From positions 1,240,001 through 1,304,000 of the forward strand of contig NZ_CP114286.1 of NCBI RefSeq assembly GCF_027111275.1: a stretch of DNA of 64,000 nucleotides, given 5' to 3'. This document shows, one piece after another, positions 23,375-31,454 of the stretch. The stretch comes from Flavobacterium luteolum (GTDB taxonomy: Bacteria > Bacteroidota > Bacteroidia > Flavobacteriales > Flavobacteriaceae). The notes beneath the pieces are model-generated. The model saw nothing but the letters and a program-made list of their open reading frames with translations, ran no database searches and was not told the origin of the DNA. The stretch's first letter is position 1. Each line of letters starts with the position of its first letter. Both the position numbers and the translations under genes were made by a program.

Positions 23375-24142
23375 ATGGGCAAAATCATTGCTATTGCTAA
23401 TCAAAAAGGAGGCGTTGGAAAGACTACTACATCAGTAAATCTTGCTGCCTCATTAGGTGTTTTAGAAAAAAAAGTATTATTGATCGACGCTGATCCACAG
23501 GCCAATGCTACATCTGGTCTTGGAATTGACGTAGAAACAGTTGAAACCGGAACTTATCAAATACTTGAGCACACTGTAACACCAAAAGAAGCCGTTTTAA
23601 AATGTACAGCTCCAAACGTAGATGTGATCCCAGCTCACATTGACCTTGTTGCTATCGAAATTGAATTGGTTGACAAAGAAAACCGCGAATACATGCTAAA
23701 AAAAGCATTGGAAGAAGCAAAAGAAGAATATGATTATATCATTATCGACTGTGCTCCTTCTTTAGGTTTGTTAACATTAAATGCCTTAACAGCAGCAGAT
23801 TCTGTAGTTATTCCTATTCAGTGTGAATATTTTGCACTTGAAGGATTAGGAAAATTACTGAACACTATTAAGAGTATTCAAAAAATACACAACCCAGATC
23901 TTGACATTGAAGGTTTGTTGCTAACAATGTACGATTCAAGATTACGTTTATCTAATCAGGTTGTAGAAGAAGTTCAAAAACACTTTAATGACATGGTTTT
24001 TGATACTGTAATTCAGCGAAATGTAAAATTAAGTGAGGCTCCGAGTTTTGGAGAAAGCATTATCAATTATGATGCAACAAGTAAAGGTGCCGTAAACTAC
24101 ATTCATTTAGCACAAGAAATTATAAAGAAAAACAGTAAATAG
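23375..24142 (+). CDS. parA: chromosome-partitioning ATPase ParA (Soj)
   Basis: 255 aa. The deviant Walker A KGGVGKTTTSVN begins at residue 10. Walker B-like IIDCAPSLGLLTLNAL and LIDADPQANATSGLG are the ParA/MinD signatures. It lacks the N-terminal helix-turn-helix of plasmid type-Ia ParA proteins, as expected for a chromosomal Soj. It forms an ATP-driven gradient that moves ParB-bound origins. ParB follows after 5 bp. Confidence 0.97.
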   Translation: MGKIIAIANQKGGVGKTTTSVNLAASLGVLEKKVLLIDADPQANATSGLGIDVETVETGTYQILEHTVTPKEAVLKCTAPNVDVIPAHIDLVAIEIELVDKENREYMLKKALEEAKEEYDYIIIDCAPSLGLLTLNALTAADSVVIPIQCEYFALEGLGKLLNTIKSIQKIHNPDLDIEGLLLTMYDSRLRLSNQVVEEVQKHFNDMVFDTVIQRNVKLSEAPSFGESIINYDATSKGAVNYIHLAQEIIKKNSK

Positions 24143-24147
24143 TTTTT

Positions 24148-25050
24148 ATGACAAAAGTAATTAAAAAACAAGCCTTAGGAAGAGGATTATCTGCCTTATT
24201 AAAAGATCCGGAAAACGACATTAAATCAGTAGAAGACAAAAATGCTGATAAGGTTGTTGGAAATATCATTGAACTTGAAATAAGTGCGATTGAAATAAAT
24301 CCGTTTCAGCCTAGAAGCAATTTTAATGAAGAATCGTTACGCGAATTAGCCACTTCTATTAAAGAACTTGGTGTAATTCAACCTATTACTGTTCGTAAAT
24401 TAGATTTTAATAAATACCAGTTAATCTCTGGAGAGCGTCGTCTTCGTGCATCAAAATTAGTAGGACTTACTCATGTTCCTGCTTATATTCGTATTGCAAA
24501 TGACAACGAATCATTGGTTATGGCTTTGGTTGAAAACATCCAGCGTCATGACTTAGATCCTATTGAGATTGCTTTATCATACCAGCGTTTAATTGACGAA
24601 ATTCAATTAACTCAAGAACAAATGAGTGAAAGAGTGGGAAAAAAACGCTCAACAATTGCCAACTATTTACGACTTTTAAAATTAGACCCGATTATCCAGA
24701 CAGGTATTCGCGATGGTTTTATTAGCATGGGGCACGGTAGAGCAATTATCAACATTGAAGATTTAGACGTTCAAACTGATATTTATCAAAAAATCGTTAG
24801 TCAAAATTTATCCGTTCGTGAAACAGAAGCTTTAGTTAAAAATTATCATGAAGGCCAGCAGCCAAAAGCAGATGGCAAACCTAAAGCTGATGCTGGATTT
24901 GTAGTTAGAGAAACACAAAAACACACTTTCAACGATTATTTTGGCTCAAAAGTTGATATAAAAGTCGCTGGTAACGGAAAAGGAAAAATTACAATTCCAT
25001 TTAATTCTGAAGCTGACTTTAACAGAATTATAAAATTAATAAACGGATAG
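24148..25050 (+). CDS. parB: chromosome-partitioning protein ParB (Spo0J)
   Basis: 300 aa. N-terminal ParA-contact segment LGRGLSALLKD, then the CTPase/ParB-Srx domain with NPFQPRSNF, ELATSIKELGVIQPITVR, SGERRLRASKL and VENIQRHDLDPIEIA. The HTH part is LTQEQMSERVGKKRSTIANYLRLL. It binds parS sites and loads SMC. No parS-like sequence was found by eye in this window. Its stop codon overlaps the next start by one base (TAGTG). Confidence 0.97.
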   Translation: MTKVIKKQALGRGLSALLKDPENDIKSVEDKNADKVVGNIIELEISAIEINPFQPRSNFNEESLRELATSIKELGVIQPITVRKLDFNKYQLISGERRLRASKLVGLTHVPAYIRIANDNESLVMALVENIQRHDLDPIEIALSYQRLIDEIQLTQEQMSERVGKKRSTIANYLRLLKLDPIIQTGIRDGFISMGHGRAIINIEDLDVQTDIYQKIVSQNLSVRETEALVKNYHEGQQPKADGKPKADAGFVVRETQKHTFNDYFGSKVDIKVAGNGKGKITIPFNSEADFNRIIKLING

Positions 25051-25610
25051 TGAATAAAATTGTCCCCATTGGTCTATTGTTCTTTCTAACAGGAACCGTT
25101 TCTCTTTTTGCCCAAGCAAAAAAAGACACGGTTTTAGTCGTAAAAGACACTACCGCATTACAAGAAATAGACCCGCTTACACCAGCAAAAGCAGCTTTTT
25201 ACTCTGCTATTTTACCTGGTTTAGGTCAAGCATACAACAAAAAATACTGGAAAATTCCATTGGTCTACGGAGCAATCGGAACCAGTTTGTATTTCTATAT
25301 AGATAACAATAAAAAATACCACGATTATCGTGACGCCTATAAACGAAGATTAGAAGGCTACAACGATGACAAATATCAATTTTTGGACGACAGCCGTCTT
25401 GTTGACGGACAAAAATTCTACCAAAGAAACAGAGATTTATCTGCTTTGTTTGTCGTCGGATTCTATGTCTTAAATATTATCGATGCCAATGTTGACGCCG
25501 CACTTATACAGTTTAATGTAAACGAAAGGCTTTCAATGCGTCCAGAAATTTATCCCGACGATGTAACATTTAAACCAAACGTCGGACTAACCTTTAATTA
25601 TAAGTTTTAA
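25050..25610 (+). CDS. DUF5683 membrane protein
   Basis: 186 aa from a GTG start that overlaps the parB stop, so it is translationally coupled. A signal peptide (VPIGLLFFLTGTVSLFAQ) is followed by the DUF5683 core: DPLTPAKAAFYSAILPGLGQAYNKKYWKIPLVYGAIGTSLYFY, then two predicted membrane helices. The family is widespread next to parAB and dapB in Bacteroidota, but its function is unknown. Confidence 0.9.
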   Translation: MNKIVPIGLLFFLTGTVSLFAQAKKDTVLVVKDTTALQEIDPLTPAKAAFYSAILPGLGQAYNKKYWKIPLVYGAIGTSLYFYIDNNKKYHDYRDAYKRRLEGYNDDKYQFLDDSRLVDGQKFYQRNRDLSALFVVGFYVLNIIDANVDAALIQFNVNERLSMRPEIYPDDVTFKPNVGLTFNYKF

Positions 25611-25649
25611 TAGAGCAACCTCTATTATAAAAATCAAAAACAAATCATA

Positions 25650-26351
25650 ATGAAAATTGCGCTTTTAGGATACGGAAAAATGGGTAAAGTAATTGAAAGA
25701 ATTGCTTTAGAAAGAGGTCATGAAATAGTTTTAAAGAAAGATGAATTTAACACCTATGACGGACTTTCAACAGCCGATGTTGCCATTGATTTCAGCGTTC
25801 CATCTGCAGCGGTTAGCAATATTTCTGCTTCTTTTAACGCTAATGTTCCTGTAGTTTCTGGAACAACGGGCTGGTTAGAACATTATGACGAAATGATTGC
25901 ACTTTGCAACGAGAAAAAAGGAGGTTTTATTTCTAGCTCTAATTTTAGCTTAGGTGTAAATATTTTCTTTGGACTAAACGAATATTTAGCCAAAATCATG
26001 AATCAATTCGATTCTTATAAAGTTTCGATGGAAGAAATTCATCACATCCATAAACTAGATGCTCCAAGCGGAACCGCTATTTCTTTAGCTCAAGGCGTTA
26101 TCGAAAACAGTGGCTATGCAAATTGGACAATGGACGAAGCGAAAAAGAATGAAATTCATATTGAAGCAAAAAGAATTGGAGAAGTACCTGGTACACATAC
26201 TGTAACTTACGACTCTGCAATTGACAGTATCGAAATTAAACATACTGCTCACAACCGCGAAGGATTTGCTCTTGGGGCTGTTATTGCTGCCGAATGGCTT
26301 GCAGGAAAACAAGGAATTTTCACAATGAAAGACGTTTTAAACTTACAATAA
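25650..26351 (+). CDS. dapB: 4-hydroxy-tetrahydrodipicolinate reductase
   Basis: 233 aa, a short Bacteroidota form. N-terminal NAD(P)-binding MKIALLGYGKMGKVIE, VAIDFSVPSA, SGTTGW, and the substrate-binding motif EIHHIHKLDAPSGTAISLAQG, which includes the catalytic His and Lys (HHIHKLDAPSGTA). It reduces hydroxy-tetrahydrodipicolinate in the lysine/diaminopimelate pathway that feeds peptidoglycan. Spacing to neighbours (39 and 57 bp) suggests an operon with parAB and lepB. Confidence 0.96.
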   Translation: MKIALLGYGKMGKVIERIALERGHEIVLKKDEFNTYDGLSTADVAIDFSVPSAAVSNISASFNANVPVVSGTTGWLEHYDEMIALCNEKKGGFISSSNFSLGVNIFFGLNEYLAKIMNQFDSYKVSMEEIHHIHKLDAPSGTAISLAQGVIENSGYANWTMDEAKKNEIHIEAKRIGEVPGTHTVTYDSAIDSIEIKHTAHNREGFALGAVIAAEWLAGKQGIFTMKDVLNLQ

Positions 26352-26408
26352 ATCGATACAATTTAGGATTACATTCCCTCCTAAATTTGAAACTTAAAAT
26401 ACAATATT

Positions 26409-27962
26409 ATGACTTTATACTCTTGGTTCGTATTTTTTCTAGCTGTTCAGATTATTCATTTTCTTGGTACTTGGAAACTGTATCAGGCAGCGGGAAGAAA
26501 AAGCTGGGAAGCAGCAATTCCGGTATACAATTCTATCGTTTTAATGAAGATTATCGGGCGTCCTACTTGGTGGACCATCTTGCTTTTTATTCCGATTATC
26601 AACTTAATCATGTTTCCAGTTGTATGGATTGAGACATTAAGAACTTTTGGTAAAAAATCAACTTTAGACACTATTTTAGGGCTTTTCACTTTAGGCTTTT
26701 ATATCTACGTTGTTAATTACACTCAGAAATTAGAGTATCATAAAGACCGTAAATTAACTCCAGAAAACAAAGCAGCAGATACTGTTAGCTCTTTATTGTT
26801 TGCTATTATAGTGGCAACATTAGTACACACTTATGTAGTACAGCCTTACACAATTCCAACATCATCTTTAGAGAAATCTTTGCTGATTGGCGATTTCTTA
26901 TTTGTAAGCAAATTAAACTATGGACCTAGAGTTCCTATGACAACTGTTGCTTTACCAATGGTTCACGACTCTATCCCTATGACAAAAAGTAAGTCATATT
27001 TAAGCTGGCCACAATTGCCATATTTTAGACTTCCTGCATTCGAAAAAATAAACCGATGCGACATTGTCGTCTTTAACTGGCCTGTCGATACGGTTCATTA
27101 TTTCTTTGAGCCAAAAGGAAGACCTGGTGTTATTAAACCAATTGACAAAAAATCAAATTACGTAAAAAGATGTGTTGGTATTCCTGGAGACAGTTTATCA
27201 ATAAAAGACGGATATGTTTTTATTAATGGAAAAAAATTAGTTTTACCAGAAAGAGCTAAACCACAGTATTCATACGCTGTAGCTTTAGACGGAAAAACAC
27301 CAATTGATTTTGAAACGATTTTCAAAGAATTAGACATTACAGATCCTGCAGGTTTTAGAACCGAAAAAAGAGATACACTTTATTTAGGTGCGCTAACCGA
27401 AGCTGGAGCAGAAAGATTTAAAAACACTCCTGGTGTCACTGCAGTAATCCGAAAAATCGACACAGGAAACAACAACGACATTTTCCCTCACATTAACAAA
27501 TGGAACCAAGACAACATGGGACCAATTTATATTCCGGAGGCAGGAAAAACAGTTGCGCTAACAAATGAATCCCTTCCTTTTTATAAAGAAATTATCACTA
27601 ATTATGAAGGAAACACATTAGAATTACAAGGTTCAAAATTCTTAATCAACGGAAAACCAGCAACAACATACACCTTCAAGCAAAACTACTATTGGATGAT
27701 GGGAGACAACCGTCACAATTCTGAAGATAGCCGTTATTGGGGTTACGTTCCAGAAAATCATATCGTAGGAAAACCAGTTTTTATCTGGATGAGCTGGGAT
27801 ACCAATGGAAAAGGCATCAATAAAATTCGCTGGAACAGAGTATTTACAACTGTCGATGGTGAAGGCCAACCACACTCTTACTTTAAATACTTCCTAATAC
27901 TTCTTGCTATCTACTTTGTAGGAGATTTTATTTGGAAAAAAAGAAGAGAGAATAAAGCGTAA
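26409..27962 (+). CDS. lepB: signal peptidase I with N-terminal DUF5684-like membrane domain
   Basis: 517 aa, far longer than a typical LepB. Residues 1-110 are a separate membrane domain (RKSWEAAIPVYNSIVLMKIIGRPTWW, DUF5684-like). The S26 peptidase part starts near residue 125 with VVQPYTIPTSSLEKSLLIGDFLFVSK, where the second Ser would be the catalytic one. The Lys box is KRCVGIPGDSLSIKDGYVFI. The distal box is MMGDNRHNSEDSRYWGYVP. About 150 residues separate the Lys box from the distal box, a known Bacteroidota insert. A C-terminal membrane helix ends it. It cleaves signal peptides at the periplasmic face. Confidence 0.92.
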   Translation: MTLYSWFVFFLAVQIIHFLGTWKLYQAAGRKSWEAAIPVYNSIVLMKIIGRPTWWTILLFIPIINLIMFPVVWIETLRTFGKKSTLDTILGLFTLGFYIYVVNYTQKLEYHKDRKLTPENKAADTVSSLLFAIIVATLVHTYVVQPYTIPTSSLEKSLLIGDFLFVSKLNYGPRVPMTTVALPMVHDSIPMTKSKSYLSWPQLPYFRLPAFEKINRCDIVVFNWPVDTVHYFFEPKGRPGVIKPIDKKSNYVKRCVGIPGDSLSIKDGYVFINGKKLVLPERAKPQYSYAVALDGKTPIDFETIFKELDITDPAGFRTEKRDTLYLGALTEAGAERFKNTPGVTAVIRKIDTGNNNDIFPHINKWNQDNMGPIYIPEAGKTVALTNESLPFYKEIITNYEGNTLELQGSKFLINGKPATTYTFKQNYYWMMGDNRHNSEDSRYWGYVPENHIVGKPVFIWMSWDTNGKGINKIRWNRVFTTVDGEGQPHSYFKYFLILLAIYFVGDFIWKKRRENKA

Positions 27963-27985
27963 TTAAAAAAAAGTTATTTTTGTGT

Positions 27986-28026
27986 CAGGTTTCAAGTTTC
28001 ACGTTTTTACGTCAACTTGAAACCTG
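27986..28026. repeat. TTGAAAC-family hairpin, copy 2
   Basis: CAGGTTTCAAGTT and AACTTGAAACCTG are perfect 13-bp arms around an inner ACGTTTTTACGT. It lies 24 bp after lepB and could terminate its transcript. Direct copies of AAACTTGAAAC follow up to 28046. Confidence 0.75.
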
Positions 28027-28053
28027 AAACTTTTAAACTTGAAACAAAACGAA

Positions 28054-28668
28054 ATGAATTCCTTAATACTTCCAACTTATTTCCCTTCTATTAGTCATTT
28101 TGCTGTTATAGCACAATCTGACAATATTACTTTTGAAATGGAAGATAATTTCCAAAAACAGACCAATAGAAACAGAACTTATATTTATAGTCCGAATGGA
28201 ATTCAATTATTAAATATTCCTGTTAAGCATTCTAAAGCAACGCATCAGAAGACAAAAGATATTTTGATCGAAAATGAATTTGATTGGCAGAAACAGCATT
28301 TTAAATCGCTTGAAGCAGCTTATAGAAGCTCTCCTTTCTTTGAGTATTTCGAAGATGATATCATTCCTATTTTCGAGAAAAAACACCATTTTCTAATTGA
28401 TTTAAACTTCGAAGTTTTAGACATTGTTACGAAATGCCTTCGAATGAAACTGGAATTTGGAAAAACAACAGAATATTTTCATGAAGTTGCTGATTTTACC
28501 GATTTCAGACAATTAGCAAATGGAAAAAAAGACACTAATTCTTTCGAGAAATACACTCAAGTATTTGATGACAAACATGGCTTCATCAACAATTTAAGTG
28601 TTTTGGATTTACTTTTTAACGAAGGTAAATTTGCAATGGATTATTTAAAAACACAGAAAATAATCTAA
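28054..28668 (+). CDS. WbqC-family protein
   Basis: 204 aa from the ATG at 28054; a TTG 15 bp upstream would add five residues. It has the WbqC-like pattern: ILPTYFPSISHFAVI, then NRTYIYSPNGIQLLNIPVKH, DWQKQHFKSLEAAYRSSPFFEYF and LNFEVLDIVTKCL. WbqC proteins occur in polysaccharide and amino-group-modification loci, but this one sits at the end of a housekeeping run, as it does in many flavobacteria. The stop codon overlaps the stop of the opposite-strand EEP gene by 3 bp. Confidence 0.88.
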   Translation: MNSLILPTYFPSISHFAVIAQSDNITFEMEDNFQKQTNRNRTYIYSPNGIQLLNIPVKHSKATHQKTKDILIENEFDWQKQHFKSLEAAYRSSPFFEYFEDDIIPIFEKKHHFLIDLNFEVLDIVTKCLRMKLEFGKTTEYFHEVADFTDFRQLANGKKDTNSFEKYTQVFDDKHGFINNLSVLDLLFNEGKFAMDYLKTQKII

Positions 28669-29717
28669 AACTGGTCTATCGAGAGTCTAGTCATAATAGG
28701 ATAATGATCTGAGTTTTCGAAATCAGGAAAACTTTCAAACTCTTTTACCTTCATTTTAGTATCTGTAAAAATATAGTCAATTCTGGCTGGATAATACTTA
28801 AACTTATACGTTGCACCAAAACCTTCTCCAGCCTCTTCAAAAGCATCTTTAAGTTTTCCTTTTATGTTTCTGTAAACATAAGAAAACGGACTATTATTCA
28901 TGTCTCCACAAATAATAATTGGGTAATTGCATTTTTTAATATGCTCTTTAAAAATTTCCGCCTGTTCTTGCTGCTGCGTGAATCCCTTGCTAATTCTAGC
29001 ATAAATACGCTGTGATTTCTTCTGATTTACATTATCAATATCATCTGAAATTTCACTTACATCTGGAGATATCTTAATAGACTGCAAGTGCATATTATAA
29101 ACACGAATAATATCCTTTCCACGCTTAATATCAGCATAAACTACATTATTATCCGACTTAGGAAAAATAATCTTTCCCTCGTCTATAATAGGAAATTTAG
29201 AAAAAATAGCCTGCCCTGTCTTAATTTTTTTGCCATCAATAAAAATATAACGGTGCGGATATACTTTTAAATCTAAATGTGCCGAATTTGAATATTCTTG
29301 AATACATAGAATATCTGGATCTTTTTCGTCTATAAAAGCTTTAATGTTTGACGGAATATCATCTCTATCCAACCATTTAAAAACATTAAACAGACGCACA
29401 TTATAACTCATTACAGAGAAATCCTTTTCGTCTTTGACATACTCTTTTCCAGAAAACTTATAAAATTTACTAATAAATGTAATTCCGGTCAGTAGAACCA
29501 AACCAGACAAAATAAGACGTTTTTTAAATTGAATTCCCCAATAGACAAAAAAAAGTATATTGGCCACAAAAAAAGCAGGCATAAACAAGGTCAGCACCGA
29601 TAAAAGCGGAAAACTTTTAGGTGCTAAAAAAGGTAAAACATAAATGCTAAATGTAAGCACAGTCAACACTATGTTCAAAAAGAACATTATTTTATTAAAC
29701 CAAGAAAGGTTTTTCAT
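28665..29717 (-). CDS. endonuclease/exonuclease/phosphatase-family membrane protein
   Basis: 350 aa. Two to three N-terminal membrane helices (residues about 8-90) precede an EEP domain: VMSYNVRLFNVFKW, DPDILCIQEYSN (catalytic Glu), VYNMHLQSIKIS, IICGDMNNSPFSYVY (Asp/Asn pair), RIDYIFTDTKM and SDHYPIMTRL (His). All metal and catalytic residues are there. The catalytic domain probably faces the periplasm. Substrate is not known; it could be nucleic acid, phospholipid or inositol phosphate. Confidence 0.9.
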   Translation of the reverse strand: MKNLSWFNKIMFFLNIVLTVLTFSIYVLPFLAPKSFPLLSVLTLFMPAFFVANILFFVYWGIQFKKRLILSGLVLLTGITFISKFYKFSGKEYVKDEKDFSVMSYNVRLFNVFKWLDRDDIPSNIKAFIDEKDPDILCIQEYSNSAHLDLKVYPHRYIFIDGKKIKTGQAIFSKFPIIDEGKIIFPKSDNNVVYADIKRGKDIIRVYNMHLQSIKISPDVSEISDDIDNVNQKKSQRIYARISKGFTQQQEQAEIFKEHIKKCNYPIIICGDMNNSPFSYVYRNIKGKLKDAFEEAGEGFGATYKFKYYPARIDYIFTDTKMKVKEFESFPDFENSDHYPIMTRLSIDQF

Positions 29718-29735
29718 ATTTAGTCTCCTACAAGT

Positions 29736-30599
29736 TTATTTTCCAGCTTTAAATAAAAACTCTTTTTCTTCCTTTGTCAGGCAATCATATCCTGACTGGC
29801 TTATTTTGTCTAAAATCTCATCAATCTGCTGTTGCGTTTTATCTTTCGTAACAATTCTTGACGTAGTTTTTTCTGTAGGTTTTCTGTAATTTTTATGAAC
29901 TTTTGTAAATGGGGTCGTAGGAGATTTTTTAAAAAGATTTACGAAGAAATCTAACGTTTTAGAAACAATGATACTTAAATCAGTGCCATTCTGAAGCAAT
30001 TTAATATAGGCAAATCCGAAGAAAGCACCAGCAAGATGTGAAATGTGTCCACCCATATTTCCAAGACGAAACTGCATTAAATCTAAAATTATAATAACAG
30101 CAGTAATGTGCCAAAGTTTCACATTTCCGAAGAGAAATAATCGCACATTCATTAAAGGAGAATAAGTTGTTGCGGCCACCAAAATAGCCATAATAGCAGC
30201 AGAAGCTCCGACAATAGAACCGCTGATATTAGAAAAATAAAAACTCAGCGCAAAAACTACTCCTGCGAAAAGAGCGCTTAGAAGATATAATCCTAAATAT
30301 TGCTTTTGAGTAAAATAAGTCAAGAATAAGGTACTTGCAAAATTAAGCACCATCATATTGAATAACAGATGAAAAAATCCGTCATGAAAGAACGCATACG
30401 TTAAAAAAGTCCAAGGTTTAAACATAAAAACCTGAGGATCTGACGACAAAGCCAACCAGTTCGGAAAAGCAAACTGACCTACTGAAAATTGATAGAAAAA
30501 GATAAGCGATACAATAAAACATGCTATGTTCCAATACATAACTCGCATAGCGATACCACCCAATCTATACTGTAATTTTAAATCGTCTAGAATATTCAT
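29736..30599 (-). CDS. rhomboid-family intramembrane serine protease
   Basis: 287 aa. Six membrane helices hold the rhomboid elements: HDGFFHLLFNMMVL, the catalytic Ser in GASAAIMAIL (GxSx) and the catalytic His in GGHISHLAGAFFG. A soluble ~75-residue C-terminal tail, rich in Lys/Thr, carries the motif TQQQIDEILDKISQSGYDCLTKEEKEFLFKAG, found in many Bacteroidota rhomboids. It sits 42 bp downstream of another rhomboid gene. The physiological substrates are unknown. Confidence 0.93.
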   Translation of the reverse strand: MNILDDLKLQYRLGGIAMRVMYWNIACFIVSLIFFYQFSVGQFAFPNWLALSSDPQVFMFKPWTFLTYAFFHDGFFHLLFNMMVLNFASTLFLTYFTQKQYLGLYLLSALFAGVVFALSFYFSNISGSIVGASAAIMAILVAATTYSPLMNVRLFLFGNVKLWHITAVIIILDLMQFRLGNMGGHISHLAGAFFGFAYIKLLQNGTDLSIIVSKTLDFFVNLFKKSPTTPFTKVHKNYRKPTEKTTSRIVTKDKTQQQIDEILDKISQSGYDCLTKEEKEFLFKAGK

Positions 30600-30641
30600 A
30601 AAAATTCTTCTATTTTAGAATTCGTACTTTAAAGTTAAAAA

Positions 30642-31454
30642 TTAATTCCAACGGTTGTTATTAAACTGATTTTTTTTCCAGTACAACATCATTAAAAAGC
30701 CAGCAATTGCACCGCCAACGTGTGCGAAATGTGCAATTCCAGTTCCGCCGCTTCCAAACAAAGAACTTCCTTTAAAACCTAAAAACAAATCGATTGCTAA
30801 AATTCCAGGAACAAAATATTTGGCCTTGATTGGAACAGGAATAAACAATAGCGCCAACTGAGCATTTGGAAACATAAATGCAAAAGCTGTAAGCAAACCA
30901 TAAATTGCGCCAGAAGCTCCCAAAACAGGTGACTGAACAATACCACTAGCTTGCGCCAAAGCATTAAACTGTTCTTGTGTACAATGCGCTTTATTTAAGA
31001 TTGTTGCAACTTCACCCTGAACCATTCTTCCGCTAGCGTCAAACAAAGAAGAATAATTCGCATTCAAAATCGTATGCAATTCCGATTTAGATAAATTTAA
31101 ATCAGAAACCGAACTTAAAAAAGATTGCAATTGAAAATAATTTACACCCGTATGAAGCAATGCCGCTCCTAAACCACAAGAGATATAGAAAAACAAGAAT
31201 TTTTTTCCTCCCCAAAAATGCTCTAAAGCCGAACCAAAACTGTATAATGCAAACATATTAAATAGAATATGAGCAAAGTTTGGCAATGGCGCATGCATAA
31301 ACATATGCGTAATAATCTGCCAAAGCCTGAAATTATCACTTTCAGGATAATACAACATTAAATAGTCATAAGAAACTGGCACTAACTGAGAGCCAATAAA
31401 AAATATAATATTAATAATTAGCAGTTGTTTAACTACTGGCGTGATATTCATCAT
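30642..31454 (-). CDS. rhomboid-family intramembrane serine protease
   Basis: 270 aa. Helix 2 carries HAPLPNFAHILFNMFALYSFG, the catalytic Ser is in VLGASGAIYGLL and the catalytic His in FAHVGGAIAGFL. Compared with its neighbour it has an insert of about 55 residues between helices 3 and 4 (SVSDLNLSKSELHTILNANY ... ATILNKAHCTQEQFNALAQA), predicted helical, and no C-terminal tail. The start codon overlaps the mutL stop (ATGA), so it is coupled to mutL. Substrates unknown. Confidence 0.93.
   Translation of the reverse strand: MMNITPVVKQLLIINIIFFIGSQLVPVSYDYLMLYYPESDNFRLWQIITHMFMHAPLPNFAHILFNMFALYSFGSALEHFWGGKKFLFFYISCGLGAALLHTGVNYFQLQSFLSSVSDLNLSKSELHTILNANYSSLFDASGRMVQGEVATILNKAHCTQEQFNALAQASGIVQSPVLGASGAIYGLLTAFAFMFPNAQLALLFIPVPIKAKYFVPGILAIDLFLGFKGSSLFGSGGTGIAHFAHVGGAIAGFLMMLYWKKNQFNNNRWN

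Noticed and set aside
26294..26632. 112-codon ORF overlapping dapB and lepB
   Set aside because: Shadow frame; the translation is compositionally unlike real proteins and overlaps two genuine genes.
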